Below are positions 1-6,514 of a stretch of 16,758 bases of DNA, one piece after another. The first letter of the stretch is position 1. Every line of letters begins with the position of its first letter. The notes under the pieces are model-generated. The model was not told the origin of the DNA. It made no database searches and saw nothing but the letters and a program-made list of their open reading frames with translations. Both the position numbers and the translations under genes were made by a program. The stretch lies in NCBI GenBank assembly GCA_050292235.1, contig JBNKLG010000060.1, forward strand, positions 1 to 16,758. The letters are read 5' to 3'. The stretch comes from JBNKLG01 sp050292235. Its GTDB lineage: Bacteria > Pseudomonadota > Gammaproteobacteria > Chromatiales > Chromatiaceae.

Positions 1-302
1 CCAAGGATGCCGACCACCACATCCAGGGTTCTGCCGGTCGATACCAGTACCCAGGGAGAGACCTTCGCCTTTTCCGGGCGGCCTATGTCGTAGTGCTCCG
101 GCGCTGTGCTTTCTCCCAGACCCAGGGAGCGAAGACGGGCGGCCACTGCAGCTGAGCGCCGATCCAGTTCCTGGTAGGTCAGTTGATGTTGGTCGTCTTT
201 GACCGCAATCTGGTCCGGGGCATGGGCCAGGGAGTGGTCAAATTGCGCCAGAAAGGAGACGCCCATCAATGCAGCAAAGGGGGAATCGTCGTGCGAGGAC
301 AT
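1..302 (-). CDS. Adenylation-domain protein (NRPS-type), N-terminal part only
   Basis: The first 100 codons of a gene that continues past the left edge. Residues about 19-62 resemble the start of an amino-acid-activating adenylation domain: FDHSLAHAPDQIAVKDD is followed by LTYQELDRRS at 41-50, the A1 core motif. VLVSTGRTLDVVVGILG at 85-101 matches the following helix. Such domains activate an amino or aryl acid as an acyl-AMP and load it on a carrier protein in the cytoplasm. About 15 residues between the two blocks (65-80) look longer than usual. No condensation domain precedes the A domain, so this is a loading module, a stand-alone A protein, or an acyl-CoA ligase relative. The ATG at 302 is preceded by AAGGAA. 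A phosphopantetheinyl transferase and peptide exporters lie upstream on the same strand. I infer an NRPS function; substrate and total length cannot be seen. Confidence 0.75.
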   Translation of the reverse strand, partial: MSSHDDSPFAALMGVSFLAQFDHSLAHAPDQIAVKDDQHQLTYQELDRRSAAVAARLRSLGLGESTAPEHYDIGRPEKAKVSPWVLVSTGRTLDVVVGIL

Positions 303-335
303 TGGTTCCTTAATATCCTATTGAACATTGATCGG

Positions 336-383
336 GGTCAGGCGAAACCTGGCCTCTGTGGTTGTCCATCACCACAGAAGGCC
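336..383 (-). promoter_or_regulatory. Two overlapping hairpins in the leader of the adenylation gene
   Basis: Positions 351-362 (ggcctctgtggt) pair with 371-383 (accacagaaggcc) around an 8-base loop, giving a 12-bp stem with one bulged base. A second stem pairs 336-342 (ggtcagg) with 348-354 (cctggcc) around cgaaa, with one G-T pair. The two share bases 351-354 and cannot both form fully. They lie between the DUF697 gene and the adenylation start on its transcribed strand. No clear T-run follows, so this is not a standard terminator. It could be a weak terminator for the gene before it, an mRNA-stability element or an attenuator-like leader. Confidence 0.35.
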
Positions 384-435
384 AATATTAACGGGGAAGC
401 AGGATTATCCCGAATGGGTAGTGGCTCAGGTCAGC

Positions 436-972
436 CTAGACGGCTGCTTCAGGTTCGCTCTGTTTCCCGGCAATCACATTAGCCATTTTGCCTCTGGCCA
501 CCTGAACCGCTGATTTGAAGCTGTCAGCCAGTTCATGGGCCGCTATTCCGGTCAGGGAGCCGCCCTCGGCAAAATGTTTGGCAAAGACATGGCCCAGGGC
601 GTAGGTGCTCACCCCGTTCAACACCGGCTTGGTGGCAATGGCCAAAGGCAGTCCCACCAGGGGAACCGCAACAGCAACACTTTCGACCGCAGGCGATGCC
701 AGGGTCGCTGACCCACTGGTGAGCAGGCCGGAAATAATATTTCGAACGGCAGATTCCCTGAAAGTCCTGCCATATTTGCCGCAGAGGCTTTTCACCATGG
801 CCGTCTGTATGGCAGTCACGCCAGCGAAATTGATGAAGGGCAACCCCAACAGGCCGACACCAGCGCTGTATTTGGCATAGCGACTAATGAGCTTGGTGAT
901 CTCTTCCGATTCTGGATCAATCAGCACAACGGCTTCGGCAATCTTGTCATCAGCTTTCTTTGTCTCACTCAC
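436..972 (-). CDS. DUF697 / YcjF-like small membrane protein
   Basis: A 178-residue protein resembling the DUF697 family, a helical, membrane-associated domain often found fused to or beside small GTPases (YcjF of E. coli is a larger relative). Visible features are a charged N-terminus, then KLISRYAKYSAGVGLLGLPF near residues 27-46, where the DUF697 body begins. Two hydrophobic stretches lie at about 38-60 and 97-125, and the tail is charged. It is short and carries no GTPase domain. The start is GTG at 972, supported by AAAGGAG seven bases upstream. A possible promoter precedes it, so it may be transcribed separately from the genes before it. No GTPase partner is visible in the window. Its link to the flanking peptide-pathway genes is positional only; the cellular function of the family is poorly known. 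Confidence 0.7.
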   Translation of the reverse strand: MSETKKADDKIAEAVVLIDPESEEITKLISRYAKYSAGVGLLGLPFINFAGVTAIQTAMVKSLCGKYGRTFRESAVRNIISGLLTSGSATLASPAVESVAVAVPLVGLPLAIATKPVLNGVSTYALGHVFAKHFAEGGSLTGIAAHELADSFKSAVQVARGKMANVIAGKQSEPEAAV

Positions 973-1008
973 GGTCCAACTCCTTTTTTATGCGGGTAAA
1001 CACCACCA

Positions 1009-1014
1009 AGTATA
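1009..1014 (-). promoter_or_regulatory. Possible -10 element for the DUF697 gene
   Basis: On the minus strand this reads TATACT, a near-match to the sigma-70 -10 box, in an AT-leaning stretch about 40 bases before the GTG start. No convincing TTGACA-like -35 was found at 16-18 bases. The call is tentative and rests on the single hexamer. Confidence 0.2.
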
Positions 1015-1112
1015 CACAACTGACATCAGACCATCGTAACTTCATGGCTGATTCATGATAACTGAACCGGCCCGAAAGCCATGTCTCCCTGGCAACCACA
1101 GGCATAGCACAC

Positions 1113-1808
1113 TCAGGGTTTGTCCGACAGCGGTATATTTCTTCTGTGAATCACAAAGATACAGCATTCTCCTCCACAGATAATCTTCTCTGCAAGAAAG
1201 CAGAGTGGTACAGGGTTCCTGATCCTCTTCGTCGGGCACACCCAGAGGCGGCCCGACCGGTCCAGCCGGGTTGTCACATCAATGAATTCCGGCAGCAGAT
1301 CGGTCAGAGGATATTGCAGCTTAAAATAGGCCTCTTTGGCCGAAAACATCTGTCCCGCCAGCGCTCTCTGCCGGTCCAAAGGCTGTGATTCCAGAAGATC
1401 GACCTCTTCTCTGGCAAAGATATGGGGCCAGAGATCCGGGGTCACCCTATCCCCTATCTCCATATCGATACCCATGGACAGGGCATCGCGCTGTCTTCCC
1501 AGTGCCACCGCACAATGGGTATCTGTGTGGGTAATGGATCCGACCAAGCCCGGAGGCCAAAGGGGTTGGCGCATCTTGCCGATGGGGATGGACTGCATGG
1601 GAAAACCCAGGAGACCCATGGCATGGCGGGCCAGGGTGCGGCCTGCGGAAAACTCGCGCTGGCGCTTCTCCACCCAGGATGCCATCTGGATCGATTCTTC
1701 AGGGAAAAGGCTTGATGGGATCTGCTGAATCGGAGCCACCAGTAACAGGCAGTGGTCAATTCGGTGAATCTCCAATTGGTCGATTTCCTGGCATTCTGGC
1801 TGCCTCAT
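1113..1808 (-). CDS. 4'-phosphopantetheinyl transferase, Sfp/EntD type
   Basis: A 231-residue enzyme expected to move the phosphopantetheine arm of CoA onto a serine of carrier-protein domains, turning apo-NRPS or PKS proteins into active holo forms in the cytoplasm. Family signatures are present: RREF-like KRQREFSAGRTLAR at 48-61, the SITHTDTHCAVAL block at 91-103, the magnesium-binding GIDME at 113-117, and the second acidic motif FSAKEAYFK at 155-163. The length fits EntD-type enzymes. I prefer the ATG at 1808 because AGGGTGAG lies just before it. An in-frame TTG at 1859 would give 17 more residues but has no ribosome site. It is the last gene of the string that begins with the radical SAM gene. 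With an adenylation gene downstream and peptide exporters upstream, it probably primes the local synthetase. Confidence 0.88.
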   Translation of the reverse strand: MRQPECQEIDQLEIHRIDHCLLLVAPIQQIPSSLFPEESIQMASWVEKRQREFSAGRTLARHAMGLLGFPMQSIPIGKMRQPLWPPGLVGSITHTDTHCAVALGRQRDALSMGIDMEIGDRVTPDLWPHIFAREEVDLLESQPLDRQRALAGQMFSAKEAYFKLQYPLTDLLPEFIDVTTRLDRSGRLWVCPTKRIRNPVPLCFLAEKIICGGECCIFVIHRRNIPLSDKP

Positions 1809-1862
1809 ATGGCTCACCCTGACCGACAGCAATGCCTCTTGCCTCTGCACAATGCCCAAGAA

Positions 1863-2021
1863 TCACTTACTGGGCCGGGCCACAAGAACATAGATAAAGG
1901 GTGGGATCGGGGTAAAAAACAGGGAAAAGAAAAAACCACCCCAAAAACCGATACGGGTATTTCGAGCAAGGGCTCCGACGATCAAAGACAGCACCAACAT
2001 CAAGACAACGATATACGGCAT
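1863..2021 (-). CDS. 52-residue membrane protein, unknown function
   Basis: A short ORF encoding 52 residues. Two hydrophobic segments are visible: residues 3-19 (YIVVLMLVLSLIVGALA) and 30-48 (FFFSLFFTPIPPFIYVLVA). A polar turn NTRIGFWGG separates them and the tail ends RPSK. The IGFWGGFFFSLFFTPI block resembles a motif in many small bacterial two-helix membrane proteins of unknown role. AGAGGG lies eight bases before the ATG. The gene sits 29 bases after the Cache sensor stop and 54 bases before the transferase start, consistent with one transcript. It could be a small partner of the Cache or SPFH protein. No function can be assigned from sequence. Confidence 0.6.
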   Translation of the reverse strand: MPYIVVLMLVLSLIVGALARNTRIGFWGGFFFSLFFTPIPPFIYVLVARPSK

Positions 2022-2050
2022 ATTCCATACCCTCTCAGATTAACGCCAGC

Positions 2051-3034
2051 TCACCAGCCCCCATCGCCAAATGGCCTGCCACCAGCCTTCTCGGGAATCA
2101 GATACAACATCCCCCAGTGATTGGAAGACACCCTGGCATAAAAGATTTTTACCCGCTCGCCGGTTCTGGCTGAGGTCAAGGAGGAGACCCCGGTTTCCCC
2201 CCGCTGAATATGACGCCCAATCCTGCGCAATTCCGGCTGCTTCAACTCCTCGGCCAGCGAAAACAGGGTCTCGTGGACCACCCACGCCTTTCTTGGGGCG
2301 CTGATCACTGTACCGTCCTCTGAAAGCATCATGACAAAGCCGTTGTTGGGCAGCTTTTTTCGCTGAAAAATCCCGGTCAGCCAATCAATGGAGACATCCA
2401 CGGTCACCACCCCGCTGAAGGTGCCGGAAACCCCATCGAAAAAGGAGAAGGGCGCGGCACAGGTGGTCATGAACACATTACCAAGGCCCTCATCAAAATA
2501 AGGATCCACCCAAACCGGACGCCCCATGATTTTCGGTAACAGATACCAGTCCTTGTGAGAATACTCATAGCCTGGAATATCCGACACGGAAAAACGAACC
2601 TGTCCCTCTTTTCGATAGGCGTAGGTAAATTGGGGTGGATGTTTTTTCTGGGACAGGCCAGGTACAAAGGTCACAGAGGCGCCATAAATCTCCGGCTTGT
2701 TCAGCATGATGGAGTTCAATACGATTTTGATCTCTTCTGAACCCAGTCGCTGCAAGTCAAGGATATTGGCCAAATCCACAGGGATCTTTTCGGTCGAGCT
2801 GACAAAGATATTGACCCGTTCCGTATCTTTTTCCAACATCAGCCCGATATCCCGATCCGAGAGGGCATTCTGATCCGAAGCAGCGGTTCTGATGGTCAGT
2901 CTGGTCGCAGCCAATACCACAAAAATGATCAGCAGGCCGGCAAGGAGGATCAGGTTGATCCTGGTGAAGAGCTGCCGCACCAGTCCAGACCGGGGCCGTT
3001 GGGCAGCCTGGTCACTGACTGGCGAAGAAAGCAT
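2051..3034 (-). CDS. Membrane-anchored Cache (PDC-type) sensor protein without output domain
   Basis: A 327-residue protein. It has a short cytoplasmic N-terminus, one membrane helix at about 27-44, then a large extracytoplasmic region (about 50-315) of double-Cache type. Diagnostic stretches are KDWYLLPKIMGRPVWVDPYFDEG, then NVFMTT and SGVVTVDVSIDWL, and the closing NHWGMLYLIPE. Cache domains bind small ligands outside the cytoplasmic membrane and normally pass the signal through a second helix to a kinase, phosphatase, cyclase or chemoreceptor domain. Here the protein stops about 12 residues after the domain, with no second helix. The other two frames also stop within about 20 codons, so a single frameshift would not restore an output domain. 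The start at 3034 has AAGGTGAG upstream and overlaps the binding-protein gene by 23 bases. It must act through a partner, or is a truncated descendant of a longer sensor. Confidence 0.8.
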   Translation of the reverse strand: MLSSPVSDQAAQRPRSGLVRQLFTRINLILLAGLLIIFVVLAATRLTIRTAASDQNALSDRDIGLMLEKDTERVNIFVSSTEKIPVDLANILDLQRLGSEEIKIVLNSIMLNKPEIYGASVTFVPGLSQKKHPPQFTYAYRKEGQVRFSVSDIPGYEYSHKDWYLLPKIMGRPVWVDPYFDEGLGNVFMTTCAAPFSFFDGVSGTFSGVVTVDVSIDWLTGIFQRKKLPNNGFVMMLSEDGTVISAPRKAWVVHETLFSLAEELKQPELRRIGRHIQRGETGVSSLTSARTGERVKIFYARVSSNHWGMLYLIPEKAGGRPFGDGGW

Positions 3035-3989
3035 CGTATCTCACCTTGTGGGAAATCCTTTGGGTTCTCAGCAGAAAATCCACGGCCCGGTCAAAATCAG
3101 ATTTCAGCAAACGCCCCTCCAGATCAGCCGAATCCTCGGGATGGAGCATCTCCGGCATGGCGGCCATCATCCATCGCAGATGGGACTGGTTGGTGATCAG
3201 GTTCTTTTTCAGACGAATCTTGCTGATCACAGCCAGGGTTTCTTCCGGATTGGCCAGTGCATAGGCCCAGCCCTCCAGGGATGCCCGGACAAATTGGCGG
3301 GCAAGATCGGGATCTGACCGACAGGTGCTGGCCAGGCAATAGATGCCATCCTCCGGAAAATTCATGTCGAAATCCTTGAGGGGGAAACGCATGAGTTCTT
3401 CAGGGTTCATACCGTGATTGATCAGGTTGTGATATTCGTTGTAGTGCATGACGGAAATCACATCCACCGCCCCTTTCAGAAAAAAACTCTCTACCTCTTC
3501 CACAAAGTAGAGCTCCCCCTGAATATTCTGGACAGTGAGGAAACCCTGGGTCTGATCACGCAACACCGTCCGCCACAGCGCAATCTTTTTGCCATTGAAA
3601 TCCTGTGGTGTCTTGATGCCTGAGCCCTTTCGGGCGACGAACTCGATGGTGCTTTTCTGGAAGATCTGGCCGACATTGAGGATCTCCTCACCCGCTGCCT
3701 TTTTTTCGATGGCCGTCAGCAGATTCATGACCCCAAAATCGACTTTTCCCTGCTTCAGGGCGTTGAGCACGCTCTCATCGTAGCCGCGATCCAGGATGGT
3801 GACATCCAACCCGTATTTGGCATAGATTCCCTTCTCCTTGGCCATGTAAAAACCGGCGAACTGGGGCTGAGGAAGCCACATGGGCATGAAATTGACTTTC
3901 TTCAGCACCTCGGCCTCTATCGGTAACACCGCCAGCAGCCACAGTAGAAAGACGGCACACAGGGCAGATTTTCTGGCATAGCGCCTCAT
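3012..3989 (-). CDS. NMT1/THI5-type periplasmic substrate-binding protein
   Basis: About 325 residues from the preferred start. The N-terminus (MRRYARKSALCAVFLLWLLAV) is a signal peptide, with cleavage probably near IEAEV. The mature part opens with VNFMPMWLPQPQFAGFYMA, and KEKGIYAKYGLDVTI follows: the characteristic start of NMT1-like binding proteins, which bind pyrimidines, taurine, nitrate and other small molecules in the periplasm. GKVDFGVMNLLTAI and the later GKKIALWR also fit the fold. No permease or ATPase of the matching importer is nearby. The gene is instead squeezed between an SPFH gene and a Cache sensor gene, with which it overlaps by 23 bases. The ATG at 3989 comes one base after the SPFH stop codon with GGAAAA upstream; in-frame ATGs at 4004 and 4010 are possible. 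I infer a ligand-presenting role; the ligand is unknown. Confidence 0.83.
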   Translation of the reverse strand: MRRYARKSALCAVFLLWLLAVLPIEAEVLKKVNFMPMWLPQPQFAGFYMAKEKGIYAKYGLDVTILDRGYDESVLNALKQGKVDFGVMNLLTAIEKKAAGEEILNVGQIFQKSTIEFVARKGSGIKTPQDFNGKKIALWRTVLRDQTQGFLTVQNIQGELYFVEEVESFFLKGAVDVISVMHYNEYHNLINHGMNPEELMRFPLKDFDMNFPEDGIYCLASTCRSDPDLARQFVRASLEGWAYALANPEETLAVISKIRLKKNLITNQSHLRWMMAAMPEMLHPEDSADLEGRLLKSDFDRAVDFLLRTQRISHKVRYDAFFASQ

Positions 3990-3990
3990 C

Positions 3991-4839
3991 TCAGGGTTTT
4001 CCATCGGCATTCAGCAACAGTGGCAGCCCTTTGTCCCCGTTGCCCATGATGATGATCTTGGAATTGGGTGATTTGGACAGCTTCTCGGTCACATCCAGTC
4101 CCTTCCATTTGAGGATGGGAATACCGGAGACCTGCTCAAACTGTTTGATCCCTTCGGCCTCGATGCCTTTGCGTTCCCGCTCCTTTTTCTCAATGGCCAG
4201 TCGATAGTCATATTCCTGGCTGAGCTGCTCGGCGACCATCTTTCTTTCGATGGAATCGGAGACCGGATCCGGGAGTTGGATGCGCTTGATCAGATAATCA
4301 TCCAGCACAATGTTGCGGCCCAGCAGCTTCTTATTCAGGTAGTACTTGATGGAGGACTGAATCACCAGGGTGGAAATCCTGTAGAGCTGCTCAGGCGGAT
4401 AGTTCCCGATCACGGACATGGAGGCCGCCTTGACCTCGGGCTTCAGGTAGGTCTCCGCATAGTTTTCCCCCAGGGTTTTGTGCAGGACGGGAATCCCATC
4501 CTTGACGGGATGAAAGCGGAAGGAGTATTCCACTGTGATGGTCAGCCCCTCGGTGGTCAGGATCTTCAGACTGCTGTCGATGGTCTGAACGCGGGTGTTG
4601 TATTTGTACATGAGATCCCAGGGCCAGATGACATGCAGTCCCTCGCCATAGAACTCATTGACCAGTGTCCCTCCAAGCCGGGACCACCTGACCCCCTGCT
4701 GCCCCGGATAGATGGAAATCACAAAATTGTTCCAGAAAAAAATCACCAGAAATGCCAGAATCAGCAGGCTGACGGTGATATCAATGGGATGCCGTTCCCA
4801 CAGCGTGGTATGTTTTTTCCGGGTTGGTTGCAAACTCAT
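3991..4839 (-). CDS. SPFH/Band 7 (prohibitin-like) membrane protein
   Basis: A 282-residue protein with one N-terminal membrane helix at about 22-42 and then an SPFH/Band 7 domain. YPGQQGVRWSRLGG and FYGEGLHVIWPW form the first strands; QTIDSSLKILTTEGLTITVEYSFRF is the typical core; the helical part follows, with SIERKMVAEQLSQEYDYRLAIEKKERERKGIEAEG at about 195-230 as a coiled-coil heptad region. Such proteins oligomerise into rings on the cytoplasmic membrane, organise domains and often control partner proteases or transporters. No NfeD or FtsH partner gene is adjacent. It starts 37 bases after the second exporter gene and its stop almost touches the binding-protein start, so it shares their transcript. 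It may scaffold the exporters or the Cache sensor; this is inferred from position only. Confidence 0.85.
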   Translation of the reverse strand: MSLQPTRKKHTTLWERHPIDITVSLLILAFLVIFFWNNFVISIYPGQQGVRWSRLGGTLVNEFYGEGLHVIWPWDLMYKYNTRVQTIDSSLKILTTEGLTITVEYSFRFHPVKDGIPVLHKTLGENYAETYLKPEVKAASMSVIGNYPPEQLYRISTLVIQSSIKYYLNKKLLGRNIVLDDYLIKRIQLPDPVSDSIERKMVAEQLSQEYDYRLAIEKKERERKGIEAEGIKQFEQVSGIPILKWKGLDVTEKLSKSPNSKIIIMGNGDKGLPLLLNADGKP

Positions 4840-4876
4840 CTCATCTGCCTGAATGCGTTCTTGGTAAGGTGTTTTA

Positions 4877-6514
4877 TCACAGATTCCGGGATGGGGACGG
4901 GACCGGCCTCATCCTGCCCTCTTCCATATGAAAGACCCGGTCGGCCTGATCAAACCATCGATCATCATGGGTGACACAGATGATGATCTTGCCGCGACGT
5001 TTCAGATCCGGCAAAAGGGTCTCATAAAAGATTTTCCGAAACTGCGGATCCTGATCCGCAGCCCACTCGTCCAGCACCATCACCGGCTTGTCCTCCAGCT
5101 CAGCCACCATGAGGGCCAAGCGCTTGCGCTGACCCGTAGAGAGATCCGTGGTACTGAAACAGTTCTCTTCCAGTCGAACCTTGTCGGAGATATGGAACTG
5201 TTGCAATAACTCATCGATTCTGCCCGGGGTTTTGTCGTTGATGGTATAGAGGCGCCGGGAGAGATGAAAATCGCTGAAAACCGCTGAGATCTTGTTCCGA
5301 TAGCTCTGAAAGGCCTCGGTGGGAAGCGGCTCACTGTTGACCAGAATCTGACCGGAATCCGCCGGAACCAGACCCGTCAGCAGGCGAATCAGCGTAGACT
5401 TGCCTGAGCCGTTACCGCCCGTGATAAAGCTGATCTGACCCGCCTCGAAGCTGGCATCCAACGGCCCGACACCAAAACATGAGCCACCATCCTCATCAGG
5501 ATAGGAGTAGCTGAGCTGCGACAACCCAATGGAGTGGATCTCTTGTTCCAGATCAACCAGAGTTTCGGCGCTGTTGGCCGCTGCCGCCTCTGTCAGGCGG
5601 GTCTCCATGGTCTCGATATGTTCCAGGGCCAGTTCGGCCTGGGTCAGCATGGGCGTGACAAAGGCCACGGTACCCACCGGTCCCGAAATAAAGAGCACCA
5701 CGATGGTGGCCGGCATCACCACCTTGAAAAAGTCCGGGGCGAAGAGCGGTACCACAAAGACAATCAGCCCGGCCAGGGAGTAAAGCATAACCTCGGTGGC
5801 CGCATAATTCCGGCCCCACTTCTGCTTGAGTTCGACATAGCTGTCCCCGGCATCCCGGGATGCCGTCGCCAGATGCTGCACCAGACCCTCGGCCCGGGGG
5901 CTGCTCATCCTGACCTCCTTGAAACCCTTCAACAGCTCGGAGAGGCCTTTGAAGACAAGGTTCTCCGCCGCCCCCGCCTTCTGCATCAGCACCCGCAGGA
6001 ACCTGACCCTGGCAAAGTGCAGGGCCACCGCCAGCCCGGCCAGACCAAAGGCCAGCACCGAGGCCAGGGGGGAAAGCCAGGCCAGATAGATGGCCAGAAA
6101 GAGTAGCATCAGTGCCTGCTGCAAACCGATAACCAGGATGGGCAGCAGTTGGGAAAGCACCTGGGTGTCCTGGGTCAGAACCCCCTGCAATTTGGCGTGA
6201 CCGATCTTTTCGACAGTCATGAGGTCGGTCTGACGAACAAGATCGAACAGACGTGTCCGCAGCCGGTGAATCAGAAACTCGGCATCGCGGGAAGCTTTCA
6301 CCAGGGTGTGGGTATGGGTGACCTTGATCATGATGATGGTGATCACGAACAGCAGCACCATTCGTGGGCTGACACCATCCTCGGCCGAGGACTGGGCCGC
6401 ATTGGAAATCAGGGCCACAAAGACAATGGTCGATACCGGGATCAGGGCATTCATGACCAAAGTGGAGGAGAAACCACCCTGCATCTCGCGGGCCAGGAGC
6501 CGGAAGAGCCTCAT
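4877..6514 (-). CDS. Cyclic-peptide-type ABC exporter (second of two)
   Basis: A 545-residue ABC half-transporter: membrane domain with about six helices (residues 1-290), then an ATPase domain. The ATPase has Walker A GGNGSGKST at 366-374, signature LSTGQ at 458-462, Walker B VMVLDEW with the catalytic Glu, and the H-loop His516 in VTHDDRWFD. The DLSTGQRKRLAL and VLDEWAADQDP sequences are typical of the PvdE/SyrD/YojI group, which exports siderophore precursors, lipopeptides or microcin-like peptides across the inner membrane. The ATG at 6514 overlaps the previous gene's stop (ATGA) and has GGGAGGAG upstream; an upstream in-frame start would lie inside the preceding gene. It is a paralogue of the preceding transporter. 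The two probably form a heterodimer or work sequentially on the product of the local synthetase. Confidence 0.9.
   Translation of the reverse strand: MRLFRLLAREMQGGFSSTLVMNALIPVSTIVFVALISNAAQSSAEDGVSPRMVLLFVITIIMIKVTHTHTLVKASRDAEFLIHRLRTRLFDLVRQTDLMTVEKIGHAKLQGVLTQDTQVLSQLLPILVIGLQQALMLLFLAIYLAWLSPLASVLAFGLAGLAVALHFARVRFLRVLMQKAGAAENLVFKGLSELLKGFKEVRMSSPRAEGLVQHLATASRDAGDSYVELKQKWGRNYAATEVMLYSLAGLIVFVVPLFAPDFFKVVMPATIVVLFISGPVGTVAFVTPMLTQAELALEHIETMETRLTEAAAANSAETLVDLEQEIHSIGLSQLSYSYPDEDGGSCFGVGPLDASFEAGQISFITGGNGSGKSTLIRLLTGLVPADSGQILVNSEPLPTEAFQSYRNKISAVFSDFHLSRRLYTINDKTPGRIDELLQQFHISDKVRLEENCFSTTDLSTGQRKRLALMVAELEDKPVMVLDEWAADQDPQFRKIFYETLLPDLKRRGKIIICVTHDDRWFDQADRVFHMEEGRMRPVPSPSRNL

Noticed and set aside
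1809..1859. TTG start for the phosphopantetheinyl transferase, adding 17 residues
   Set aside because: There is no ribosome site before the TTG, whereas AGGGTGAG precedes the ATG at 1808.
4276..4974. A 232-codon plus-strand frame across the SPFH gene and exporter end
   Set aside because: It is antisense to two supported genes with no ribosome site or domain of its own.
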